Of a stretch of 64,000 bases of DNA, positions 52,769-64,000 are shown in pieces. The stretch is from positions 1-64,000 of the forward strand of contig NZ_VFTG01000013.1 in the NCBI RefSeq assembly GCF_006439355.1. Direction: 5' to 3'. Position 1 is the first letter of the stretch. Every line of letters begins with the position of its first letter. This stretch comes from Mesorhizobium sp. B4-1-3 (GTDB lineage Bacteria > Pseudomonadota > Alphaproteobacteria > Rhizobiales > Rhizobiaceae). The position numbers were made by a program, and so were the translations under genes. The notes below the pieces were generated by a model. That model was given only the letters and a program-made list of their open reading frames with translations, did no database searches and was not told the DNA's origin.

Positions 52769-54021
52769 CGGATGCCCAGGTGTCTCATTTGGGTGCCGTC
52801 TCCAGGCGGGTCGTTCGCGCGTTCAACGGGCGCAGCAATCTGCCGGTCCATGAATTGGCGAAAGCTAAAGTGGAGAAGCCCCACGGCCGTACCCGACCGC
52901 TTCCCAAAGCATCGGGCAACGTGCAGTTCAGTGCTTGGCGCCTGGCCCATGCGGTCAAGAAGGCTGATTGCTTGCGATGGCAGACCGCGCCGATCCGTTG
53001 GGTAGGGGCTGCCGGGTTTCTTCTTGAAAACGGCCACCTGTTCGATTGGACCACGAGCGAGTGGTGCCTGAACGACGGCATGTCGAGTTTCTATGCCGAT
53101 TTCTCCGGCTCCGGCTTGGCGGGACGGATTGCGCAAGGCATGGCGCTGCTGCTCTTGGAAGACAAGGGCTACGCCTATGTCGGTCGCTTCGAAACCGAGT
53201 GGAGGCAACGCGCGGCCACGCAAAATAGGCAATGGCCCGCAGGCAAAACGAAGGCGCCGGACTTCATCGCCGAGAACGGGCAAAAGCAATGGGTGCTCGC
53301 TGAATCCAAGGGCGGGTTTTCGTCTCCGGGAAAGAAACCACCCATCAAAGGCGCGTTGAAGGACGGACTGACCCAGCTCGACGGTTGGGACAAGTATATC
53401 AATCCCCAGCCCATCAAGAGCTTTGCGATCGGCACGTTCCTGCGGGAGGCTGGTGATACTCTTGGCGAGACATCGCTTGTCGCCTTCGTCGATCCCGAGC
53501 CGGAGGTTCCCGAAAACCCCGTCGAGTTCCCCCGTGACGCGGTTCGCCGGGCCAATTATGCCTCGTGGTTATCCCTGATGGGATTGGACGAGGCGGCTGC
53601 TCGGCTGCGAGTGGGCGAAGGGGAGCCCCAGCGATACGAGATTCCTCTCCTTACCGTGGGCGAGCGCCAATATGCGGTGAGCATCGCGTCGGTGATGCCG
53701 AGGCATCCCGACCTATCCAGCCGGGAATTCGGGCGTGATTGGCCATTTTGGCCCTTTCCTTGGCTCCGGGACGGCATCGACATCGAACTTGTCGGCCTCG
53801 ATCTCAAAGTCCTGCGCGCCCTGAGTTCGGCGACGCTATCGGTTGATGCTTCAGAGCTGATGGCGCTGGAGCCGTCGGAGCGGCGAGACACGCCTGCCGA
53901 TCTGGACGGCGGGACATTTTACGGCAGTGTTTTTTCGGATGGTTCCTTGCTGGGCGAGCTGAGGCTGCGGCGTCGGGGAGAGCCGTTTCCGGATATCGAG
54001 TGGACCGAGGTGGAACTGTGA
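52765..54021 (+). CDS. PD-(D/E)XK-like nuclease candidate
   Basis: 418 residues from a GTG that overlaps the ATPase stop by 4 bp. I do not recognise a named family. The segment K-A-P-D166-F-I-A-E-N-G-Q-K-Q-W-V-L-A-E180-S-K182-G-G has the D-(x)n-E-x-K spacing and the hydrophobic strand of the PD-(D/E)XK nuclease fold, and the C-terminus is basic then acidic. No other catalytic motif is seen. As the only nuclease-like gene of the operon it is the best candidate for the cleaving subunit beside the methylase. Confidence 0.6.
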   Translation: MTDAQVSHLGAVSRRVVRAFNGRSNLPVHELAKAKVEKPHGRTRPLPKASGNVQFSAWRLAHAVKKADCLRWQTAPIRWVGAAGFLLENGHLFDWTTSEWCLNDGMSSFYADFSGSGLAGRIAQGMALLLLEDKGYAYVGRFETEWRQRAATQNRQWPAGKTKAPDFIAENGQKQWVLAESKGGFSSPGKKPPIKGALKDGLTQLDGWDKYINPQPIKSFAIGTFLREAGDTLGETSLVAFVDPEPEVPENPVEFPRDAVRRANYASWLSLMGLDEAAARLRVGEGEPQRYEIPLLTVGERQYAVSIASVMPRHPDLSSREFGRDWPFWPFPWLRDGIDIELVGLDLKVLRALSSATLSVDASELMALEPSERRDTPADLDGGTFYGSVFSDGSLLGELRLRRRGEPFPDIEWTEVEL

Positions 54022-56831
54022 CGGCTTACAAAAAGAAACTCATCGAAGTCGCGATCCCGCTTGAGGCGATCAACGCTGCCTCTGCGCGAGAGAAGTCGAT
54101 CCGGCACGGACATCCGTCCACCCTACATCTGTGGTGGGCGAGGCGCCCCCTGGCAGCATGCCGAGCTGTGCTGTTCGCTCAGCTCGTTGATGATCCATCA
54201 AGCCATCCGGACAAATTCCCAACCGAGGAGGCCGTTGAAGCGGAGCGGCAAAGACTGTTCAGAATCATCGAGGAACTCGTCGTTTGGGAAAATTCGACAA
54301 ACGACGAGGTGCTCGAGCGCGCACGAATCGAAATTCGCAAGAGCTGCGGGGACGAACTTCCTGCGATCTATGACCCATTTTCAGGTGGTGCGTCGATCCC
54401 ACTTGAAGCGCAACGCCTTGGCCTTCCATCTTTTGGTTCTGACCTCAACCCCGTCGCGGTGATGATCGGCAAGGCGATGGTCGAGATCCCGCCGCGCTTC
54501 AAAAGCAATCCGCCAGTTCATCCCGGAGGACGGGACCGAATTCACTATCGAAACGCTGAGGGGTTAGCCGAGGACATCAGATATTACGGCGAATGGGTGC
54601 GAGAGGAAGCGTTTCGGCGCATTAGCCACCTGTATCCCCAGGTCGACCTGCCGAAAGAGCTAGGGAGTGGGAAGGCCACGGTCGTCGCATGGATTTGGGC
54701 GCGAACAGTGCCGAGCCCGGATCCCGCCTTTGCCGACACACGCGTGCCAATTGCGTCCAGCTTTCTGCTGAGCCTCAACGCCGGCAAAGAAGCGTGGATC
54801 GAGCCGATTGTCGACAAGCGCGCCAAATCCGTCACCTACAAGGTACGAAGCGGGGGGACAAAGGCACAACTTGAAAAGGCAAAGAAGGGCACCAAAGCTG
54901 GCCGTGCTGTCTTTAACTGCATTTTCTCGGATGCCCCGATAACAGGCGACTACATCGATAGGCAAGCCGCCGAAGGCAAGATGGGCAAGACGTTATTGGC
55001 CATCATTGCAGAAGGTCCGAGCGGGCGGCGCTATTTGTCAGTGGATTCGCTGAGCGAGCAAGCAGCAACCGTCGCGGCGGAAGCAGCCGTAGCTAAGTTG
55101 GACTTGGGCTACCTCGATATACCCTGTCGGGGAACGTTCGCAAGTAACGCTCAAGGTCGTCGATATGGCTTTAATACCTTTAAGGATTACTTCATTGAAC
55201 GTCAGCTCGTCGCCTTAAATACGTTCGGCGAGTTGGTTCGCGAGGTGCGCTCAAAGATCGAGAAAGATGCTCTAGCCGCAGGTCTCTCGTCCGACGGGAT
55301 GCCACTTCGCGAAGGAGGAGATGGCGCCAAGGCCTACGCAGAAGCCGTAAGCGTGTATTTGGCATTTGCCATTGATCGCGTGGCGGATGCCGGCAGCTCA
55401 GTCGCGACGTGGTCGTCCTCCGGGTTCATTCGATTCACCTTCGCACGCCAAGGCATCGCTATGACGTGGGATTTCGCTGAGTGTAACGTATTCAGTGATA
55501 GCACCGGCAATTTCTTGGGCGCCGTAGAATGGGTATGGAAGGCCCTTCTAGGATTAAGTTCGAATGCGGCAGGAAAAATTGTTCAGCATGATGCGCAGAC
55601 TGTCCAAATACCTGAGAACGCCGTAATCTCGACGGACCCACCCTATTACGACAACATTGGCTACGCCGATTTATCTGACTATTTCTATGTTTGGTTGCGA
55701 TGGAATATAAAGGATGTATTTCCTGCGCAGAGCAGCACGATTACTGTTCCGAAGGCGGAGGAGTTGGTTGCTACGCCGTATAGGCATGGAGGAAACGACG
55801 AAGCAGAGAAGTTTTTCCTCGATGGAATGACGCTGGCTATCTCAAATCTGGCGCTGCAGGCTTCGAGTCAGTTTCCCGCGACCATATACTACGCGTTTAA
55901 GCAGAGCGAAGTGGAGCAGGAAGGGCTATCGTCGACAGGATGGGCGACGTTTATCCAAGCCGTAATTTCAGCAGGGTACTCGATCGTCGGAACTTGGCCC
56001 GTCCGGACAGAACGCGCTGCACGCACAGTCGCGTCGGGTACGAATGCCCTTGCCAATTCGGTCGTCCTCGTCTGCCGCAGGAAGGAAGCCGCCGCCGAAG
56101 TTATCACGCGCGCGGAGTTCATACGTGCGCTGAAACGCGAGTTGCCCCCGGCAATCGCCGAGCTTCAGGCCGCCAACATCGCCCCAGCCGATATGCCGCA
56201 ATCGGCGATCGGACCCGGAATGGGCGTTTTCTCGCGCTACCAGGCCGTACTGGAAAGCGACGACAATCCGATGAGCGTGAAGACTGCACTCCAGCTCATC
56301 AACAAGGAGCTGGACGAGTACCTTGGGGGCATCCAGGGCGAGTTCGACGCCGATACCCGCTTTGCGATCACTTGGTTCGAGCAGAACGGGCTAAAAGCCG
56401 GTGAGTACGGCACCGCCAACAGCATCGCGACTGCGCGCGGCATCTCGGTCGATAGCGTCAAACATGCCGGGATCGTGGAAAGTGCCGCCGGTAAGGTCCG
56501 CATCCTGACGCGCGACGAGCTTGATGATGATTGGGAACCAGAGAGCGACGGCCACCTGACGGTGTGGGAGTGCCTCCAGCATTTGGTCCGTCTGCACGAA
56601 AAGGACGGCATCTCCCACGAAACCGCTGTGCTGCTGAAGAAGATCAACACCCAGGCCGAGGCCGTGAAGGATCTCGCCTACTGCCTCTACGACATCAGCG
56701 CCAACAAGCGAAAGGATGCGAAGGAGGCCACGGCCTACAACGCGCTGATTGCCGACTGGACCGAGCTGACGAAGGCTGCGGCGGCCATCCACGACACGAG
56801 CGGGGATCGTCAGACCCGGCTGGATATTTGA
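54018..56831 (+). CDS. DUF1156 adenine-specific DNA methyltransferase (COG1743)
   Basis: 937 residues from GTG 54018 (GTGA overlap; an 18-bp longer frame exists). The N-terminal K-K-K-L-I-E-V-A-I-P-L-E-A-I-N-A-A-S-A-R-E-K-S and H-L-W-W-A-R-R-P-L-A-A-C-R-A segments are DUF1156. Motif I lies at I-Y-D-P-F-S-G-G-A-S-I-P-L near 117 and the catalytic D-P-P-Y-Y-D near 538, separated by a large insertion. It should methylate adenine and mark self DNA. The family is known from predicted restriction-like antiphage gene sets together with DUF499, which follows here after 13 bp. GC content drops visibly in 54.9-55.9 kb compared with the neighbours. Confidence 0.92.
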   Translation: MTAYKKKLIEVAIPLEAINAASAREKSIRHGHPSTLHLWWARRPLAACRAVLFAQLVDDPSSHPDKFPTEEAVEAERQRLFRIIEELVVWENSTNDEVLERARIEIRKSCGDELPAIYDPFSGGASIPLEAQRLGLPSFGSDLNPVAVMIGKAMVEIPPRFKSNPPVHPGGRDRIHYRNAEGLAEDIRYYGEWVREEAFRRISHLYPQVDLPKELGSGKATVVAWIWARTVPSPDPAFADTRVPIASSFLLSLNAGKEAWIEPIVDKRAKSVTYKVRSGGTKAQLEKAKKGTKAGRAVFNCIFSDAPITGDYIDRQAAEGKMGKTLLAIIAEGPSGRRYLSVDSLSEQAATVAAEAAVAKLDLGYLDIPCRGTFASNAQGRRYGFNTFKDYFIERQLVALNTFGELVREVRSKIEKDALAAGLSSDGMPLREGGDGAKAYAEAVSVYLAFAIDRVADAGSSVATWSSSGFIRFTFARQGIAMTWDFAECNVFSDSTGNFLGAVEWVWKALLGLSSNAAGKIVQHDAQTVQIPENAVISTDPPYYDNIGYADLSDYFYVWLRWNIKDVFPAQSSTITVPKAEELVATPYRHGGNDEAEKFFLDGMTLAISNLALQASSQFPATIYYAFKQSEVEQEGLSSTGWATFIQAVISAGYSIVGTWPVRTERAARTVASGTNALANSVVLVCRRKEAAAEVITRAEFIRALKRELPPAIAELQAANIAPADMPQSAIGPGMGVFSRYQAVLESDDNPMSVKTALQLINKELDEYLGGIQGEFDADTRFAITWFEQNGLKAGEYGTANSIATARGISVDSVKHAGIVESAAGKVRILTRDELDDDWEPESDGHLTVWECLQHLVRLHEKDGISHETAVLLKKINTQAEAVKDLAYCLYDISANKRKDAKEATAYNALIADWTELTKAAAAIHDTSGDRQTRLDI

Positions 56832-56844
56832 GGGGGAACGGGAC

Positions 56845-60141
<3,297 letters not shown>

Positions 60142-61521
60142 ATGAGCGGAGCCGGGCCTATCGAGCGCGACCTGATCTTCATCTCCAAGGCGACGCCTGG
60201 CGATGACCAGTTCGTGCTGTGGCTCGCGCCGCGGCTCGAAGCCGCTGGCTACAAGGTCTTTGCCGACATCTTCGATCTCGATGCCGGTGACGAATGGCGC
60301 GGCAAGCTCACCGCAGCCCTTCAGACGCGGGCGATCAAGATGCTGCTGTGCTGCAGCGACGAGACGCTCGCCAGAAGGGGAGTTCGCGAGGAGATCGCCA
60401 TCGCGGAAGACCTGACGAAGCAACTCCCCGATCCCAATTTCATCATCCCCCTCAAGATTCGCACATTCCAGAAGCTCTTCGGCATCGGCGGCCTTCAGTA
60501 TATCGACTTCGAGAGCGGCTGGGCCAAGGGACTGGCGAGTCTGCTCAAGTCGCTCGAAAAGCAGCAGGTGCCGAAGGCTGGCGGCGGTATCATTCAGCCC
60601 GAATGGTACGCCCATCTCCGCCGGCGCGCCGTAGAGATCGAGGCGGCTCCCGAGGTCCTAACATCCAACTGGCTCCGGATCCTACGGATGCCGGACAAGC
60701 TAAATCATCTGGTGCCGCGCAACCGGGCCACTGAGGCTTTGCTGCGCAAGCTCGGCGCGTCCTTTGAGTTCCCGATGGCCGAATTCGGCGACGGTTTCCT
60801 GACCTTCGCCAGCCCGTTCGACCTGACAGAACATTTCGAGCGGGTGGGGCCGTTTCGCGTCGAGCGTGACTTCGATGTTCTCGATCTGCTCGAGAACGGG
60901 TCATCGAATGCGGGGATCGAAAGCGGGGATGCCCGGTCGATCATGATGAATCTCCTGCGGCAGGCGTGGGAGAAGCATTGCGCCCGCGAAGGGTTTCTTG
61001 CCCACACCTTCTCGAGCGGACTGTCCTTCCATGTCGGCGAGGGCAAGTTGGGCCTCAAGAAGCGTGTTTCATGGGGGCGCCAGGGTCAGAGTCGCAACTC
61101 GATGCTGCGCGGCGTCGCCCGCAAGAAGATCTGGGAATATGGCGTCAGCGTCATTCCCAGCCTATTTCCCTATCCCCATATGCGCCTCAAGGGCCGCGTG
61201 CTGTTCTCCGACATCGGGGAGCGCAACAAGCCGATCGCCATTCCGGACACGAAAATCCAGTTTCGCCTGCGGCGCTCGATCTGTTCTAGCTGGCGCAACA
61301 AGGCATGGCACGGGCGCGTGATGGCGTTCATGGAGTTGTTGGCCGGCGACAGTCCTTATGTCGATCTTGCCGTCGGCTCGGGCGGCAGCATCACGCTCGA
61401 CGCGATGCCGATCCAGTTCACGGCGCCCGTGACCGCGCGCCAGACCAACCAGCTCGGCGAGGATGCGGAAGAAGCCGATTCCACAACGCTCGGCGGCCAC
61501 TTCGAGGAGGAGGACGCTTGA
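60142..61521 (+). CDS. TIR-APAZ protein of a SPARTA system
   Basis: 459 residues. The TIR domain (1-140) has D-L-I-F-I-S-K-A at strand A, E-A-A-G-Y-K-V-F-A-D then the acidic loop, and the candidate catalytic Glu at 83 or 84 in G-V-R-E-E-I-A-I-A. The APAZ domain (about 150-440) resembles PAZ-like partners of short Argonautes; S-I-C-S-S-W-R-N-K-A-W-H near 388 is a conserved-looking block. In SPARTA, guide-directed binding of invading DNA by the Argonaute makes this TIR hydrolyse NAD+, halting the infected cell. The ATG abuts the DUF499 stop with no gap. Confidence 0.88.
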   Translation: MSGAGPIERDLIFISKATPGDDQFVLWLAPRLEAAGYKVFADIFDLDAGDEWRGKLTAALQTRAIKMLLCCSDETLARRGVREEIAIAEDLTKQLPDPNFIIPLKIRTFQKLFGIGGLQYIDFESGWAKGLASLLKSLEKQQVPKAGGGIIQPEWYAHLRRRAVEIEAAPEVLTSNWLRILRMPDKLNHLVPRNRATEALLRKLGASFEFPMAEFGDGFLTFASPFDLTEHFERVGPFRVERDFDVLDLLENGSSNAGIESGDARSIMMNLLRQAWEKHCAREGFLAHTFSSGLSFHVGEGKLGLKKRVSWGRQGQSRNSMLRGVARKKIWEYGVSVIPSLFPYPHMRLKGRVLFSDIGERNKPIAIPDTKIQFRLRRSICSSWRNKAWHGRVMAFMELLAGDSPYVDLAVGSGGSITLDAMPIQFTAPVTARQTNQLGEDAEEADSTTLGGHFEEEDA

Positions 61522-63074
61522 TCGAATTTTCCGAAAAATCCGTTCCGGTCCTCTATATTCCGGAACCACCGCTCGGATTTGGGCATGGGCAGGCTTCGGA
61601 TCATCCGAAGGACGGCCTCACGCTCTATGGGCCGGCGTCGACGCCCGATCGCCCGCAGATCACGATCGGCGCGATCGGTACCAAACATGGCCTGGATCTC
61701 CTGCGCCGTTGGCTCGAGGCGATCAGCAATCCCGTCGCGATTCCGGCTCGCGGCAAGCGCGACAAAGAGTTTCGGCTGCACCTGTCCGACTTTCCCGGTC
61801 TCGAAGAGGCGTTCGGGATGCGCGCAGATCCGAGCGCCATGATTGCATGTGAGATCGATCCTGCGGACATCCGTGCCGCGATTGCGATCGAGAACCATCA
61901 CGAGGCGGTGGCCGCGACGACCAAGCTGTTCATCGACCCAATCGAGCGTCACGCGAAAAACGAGGAGCGGACGGTCGATGTCTGGATCTTCGTGGTTCCG
62001 GAGATCGTGTTCGAGACCTGCCGGCCGGTTGCGGGGCAGCGCCGCAAGGTCGAGCTCCTCAAGGGGGAGTTGTCCAGACGCCAGAAAGGGCGTGCCGACC
62101 TTCCGTTGCTGGCCGGCGTCATTGATGACACGCTTGAGGCGGTGTTCGACGACATCCCCGACTTCCACCGTCAGATCAAAGCGAAGCTTTTGAAGCTGGG
62201 CATGACATCCCAGCTCATTCGTGAGACGACCCTTGCCCCCGAGGAGTTCGTGAACAAGGCGGGATATCCGAAACGCGGCACTCAGGATTCCGCTACCGTC
62301 GCCTGGAACCTGGCGACAGGCCTGTTCTACAAGACGCAGGCCGAGCCGCCATGGAAGATTGCCGGCATGCGACCGGGCGTCTGTTACGTCGGCTTGGTCT
62401 TCAAACTCCTTCCCAACCATCCCGACAATCACGCTTGCTGTGCAGCGCAGATGTTCCTGAGCGAAGGGGATGGCGTTGTCTTTCGCGGGGCGAACGGACC
62501 CTGGCAGACCGAAAACAGGGAATTTCACCTCAGCGATCTGGCGGCGGGGAAGCTGATCAAGACGGTTCTGGACACCTACAAGCAGCGTTTCGGGGCTTAT
62601 CCGAAAGAGCTGTTCATTCACGGCCGGACCAAGTTCAACGACGCGGAATGGGAGGCCTTCAGCAAGGCCGCGCCCGATGGCACCAATATCGTGGGCGTGC
62701 GTATCCAGTCGACCCATGGTGAGACCAAGCTCTTCCGCGATGGCGATTATCCATGCCTTCGCGGCACGGCAGTCCAGCTCGGTAACAAAGATGCTTATGT
62801 GTGGACCACGGGATATGCGCCACGCATCGACACCTATATCGGCCCGGAAACGCCGAACCCTCTGTTCGTGACTGTGCTGCGTGCGAGCGGTGAATTTCCG
62901 GCCATCGAGACCGTGCTGGCCGACATCTTGGGTCTCACGAAAATCAACTATAACGCCTGCAATTTCAGCGACGGGCTTCCTGTCACCATTCGTTTTGCGG
63001 ACAAGGTCGGCGAAGTGCTGACCATGGGAAGCGCCGCCGGCGCTGAGCGCCAGCCGTTCAAATTCTATGTCTAA
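61518..63074 (+). CDS. Short prokaryotic Argonaute (MID-PIWI) of SPARTA
   Basis: 518 residues from TTG 61518, overlapping the TIR-APAZ stop by 4 bp and preceded by GAGGAGGAGGA. A longer frame to 61305 lies inside the TIR-APAZ gene and is rejected. The length and the absence of N and PAZ domains match short pAgos. The MID/PIWI halves include V-A-W-N-L-A-T-G-L-F-Y-K, Y-V-G-L-V-F-K-L, P-K-E-L-F-I-H-G-R and the terminal K-I-N-Y-N-A-C-N-F-S-D-G-L-P-V-T-I-R-F-A-D. Short pAgos lack slicer activity and act as guide-loaded sensors with the APAZ partner. Confidence is high because both subunits are adjacent. Confidence 0.88.
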   Translation: MIEFSEKSVPVLYIPEPPLGFGHGQASDHPKDGLTLYGPASTPDRPQITIGAIGTKHGLDLLRRWLEAISNPVAIPARGKRDKEFRLHLSDFPGLEEAFGMRADPSAMIACEIDPADIRAAIAIENHHEAVAATTKLFIDPIERHAKNEERTVDVWIFVVPEIVFETCRPVAGQRRKVELLKGELSRRQKGRADLPLLAGVIDDTLEAVFDDIPDFHRQIKAKLLKLGMTSQLIRETTLAPEEFVNKAGYPKRGTQDSATVAWNLATGLFYKTQAEPPWKIAGMRPGVCYVGLVFKLLPNHPDNHACCAAQMFLSEGDGVVFRGANGPWQTENREFHLSDLAAGKLIKTVLDTYKQRFGAYPKELFIHGRTKFNDAEWEAFSKAAPDGTNIVGVRIQSTHGETKLFRDGDYPCLRGTAVQLGNKDAYVWTTGYAPRIDTYIGPETPNPLFVTVLRASGEFPAIETVLADILGLTKINYNACNFSDGLPVTIRFADKVGEVLTMGSAAGAERQPFKFYV

Positions 63075-63082
63075 GCTTCACG

Positions 63083-64000
63083 TCAGGCAGCTTTGCGAGT
63101 CGTGATCTCCTTGCAATAGCCTTCATCGCTCACGGCACTCTGGAGAAACCGATCAAGAGCTGCACGCCGAGATTTGCGGTCCAAGGCGTAGGCAGTCTGC
63201 TTGAACTCAACTCCGTCCAGGAGCCCTTGAATGTAGCCAGCGATCGTATCCGCAGCCATGATGAGCGCGGTGTCGAGCGTGTGAATATATTTGCTCGTCA
63301 CCGAGCCCTTCGAATGCCCGACCAGCGCGGCGATCGTCACCTCGGTAAATCCGAGATCGTTGGCGATGCTGGCAAAGCTGTGACGCAGGACGTGCGGCGT
63401 GACGCCAGCGAGCGGGCTGCCCTTGAAGATCTGGTCCCAATGGTTCGGGAAGCTGCCGAACGCATTGTCCTCGCCCTGACCGGGGAAGACATAGGTGCCC
63501 GTGGCGGCCTTGCGGCGCTCCTCCAGATATTCGACGACGGGCAGCCCGATAGGACGAATGGACTCGCCCTCCTTGCTGTCCACCAGGCGCATGCAGCTCG
63601 CGTCTGTGTCGGCCTCGATCCACATCAGCGAGATCATTTCCGAGCGGCGGCAGCCGGTGAGCGCGATCTGGCGGATGATGTCGACGGTCATGACGTACTT
63701 GTCGTTCGCCGCAGCGTCGCCAAGCATCTGGCCGAGTGTACGATACTCCGCCTCGGTCAGCCGGCGATTCCGGACTTTGTCCTTCGGCTTCTTGATGCCG
63801 TGCGCGGGATTGCTCTCGATGATGCCAGCGTCAATGGCATAGGTGAGGATGCCGCCGAGCAAGCCGACCGTTCGGGTCGCCGTGCCCGCGCCGCCGCGCA
63901 CGATGGCCTTGCCGCGCAACTTCTTCGTCTTGACGGCAACGCGCGTCTTGCCGGCCATGATGTCCTTCAAGACCTTGTTGATGTCGGCCTTGGTGAGATC
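63083..64000 (-). CDS. Tyrosine recombinase/integrase, cut by the window edge
   Basis: 305 residues to the edge; the frame is open to position 64000 so the N-terminal DNA-binding part is outside. The catalytic domain is complete: Arg in L-T-G-C-R-R-S-E-M-I-S-L, H-V-L-R-H-S-F-A-S box II, and G-H-S-K-G-S-V-T-S-K-Y-I-H with the nucleophile Tyr. It resembles phage-like and ICE integrases. It faces the SPARTA operon tail to tail with an 8-bp gap. It may be the integrase of this element; no att site is visible in the window. Confidence 0.92.
   Translation of the reverse strand, partial: DLTKADINKVLKDIMAGKTRVAVKTKKLRGKAIVRGGAGTATRTVGLLGGILTYAIDAGIIESNPAHGIKKPKDKVRNRRLTEAEYRTLGQMLGDAAANDKYVMTVDIIRQIALTGCRRSEMISLMWIEADTDASCMRLVDSKEGESIRPIGLPVVEYLEERRKAATGTYVFPGQGEDNAFGSFPNHWDQIFKGSPLAGVTPHVLRHSFASIANDLGFTEVTIAALVGHSKGSVTSKYIHTLDTALIMAADTIAGYIQGLLDGVEFKQTAYALDRKSRRAALDRFLQSAVSDEGYCKEITTRKAA

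Noticed and set aside
61305-63074. 589-aa version of the short Argonaute
   Set aside because: The first 71 residues lie inside the TIR-APAZ gene in another frame and are Arg-rich shadow sequence; TTG 61518 has a strong ribosome site.

Overview
The window is GC-rich alphaproteobacterial DNA. The gene set (trb-type mating channel, DUF736, DUF2274, DUF2285, DUF2840, DUF6499, RlxS-like relaxase, RepA/ParA, strawberry-notch helicase) fits a large integrative and conjugative element (ICE) or related plasmid of sphingomonads or Rhizobiales. Sphingomonad is my best guess; no rRNA or tRNA gene is present to settle it.

Layout. 1-4.7 kb: metabolic cargo (DUF2255 fragment, MFS exporter, ABM-domain protein, SDR oxidoreductase, LysR regulator). 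4.6-14.5 kb, minus strand: a complete trbB-C-D-E-J-K-L-F-G-I cluster plus a DUF2274 gene, for the mating-pair channel. 14.6-23.8 kb: an SRPBCC gene, then a ribbon-helix-helix protein, TraG coupling protein, relaxase, a candidate oriT, lytic transglycosylase, DUF736, TraF peptidase, DUF2840, a second ribbon-helix-helix protein, ParA, three iteron-like repeats and RepA. 23.8-25.8 kb: a transfer-control module resembling the Mesorhizobium ICE circuit. It has an RdfS-like excisionase, an FseA-like DUF6499/DUF2285 pair in +1-related overlapping frames, a stand-alone DUF2285 protein (QseM-like) and an XRE repressor. 26-39.4 kb: DNA-processing and establishment genes (SSB, DUF2493, Toprim protein, methylase/strawberry-notch helicase, ParB-like protein, ArdC antirestriction protein). 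Three of them share a structured leader sequence.

39.6-63.1 kb is a defence island. After an AAA/DUF4143 ATPase comes a minus-strand short type II CBASS: DUF2188 protein, patatin phospholipase effector, CD-NTase and an E2-like protein. A divergently transcribed WYL regulator (CapW/BrxR type) sits beside a palindrome between the two arms. On the plus strand follows an unbroken 19-kb gene run: WYL regulator, SNF2 helicase with DUF3883 (DrmD-like), 1414-aa sacsin-type GHKL ATPase, PD-(D/E)XK-like protein, DUF1156 DNA methyltransferase, DUF499 AAA ATPase with an N-terminal HEPN-like motif, then TIR-APAZ and short Argonaute (SPARTA). Almost every junction overlaps by 4 bp or abuts. This composite operon, joining a methylase/ATPase restriction-like system to an abortive-infection Argonaute, is the best candidate for an undescribed system here. 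A tyrosine integrase, cut by the window edge, faces it tail to tail and probably marks the region near one end of the element.

Inferred logic: the trb/tra genes move the element, the RdfS/FseA/QseM-like module decides when it excises and transfers, the 26-39 kb genes help the incoming strand survive restriction and replicate, and the island protects the host while raising the fitness of the carrier.
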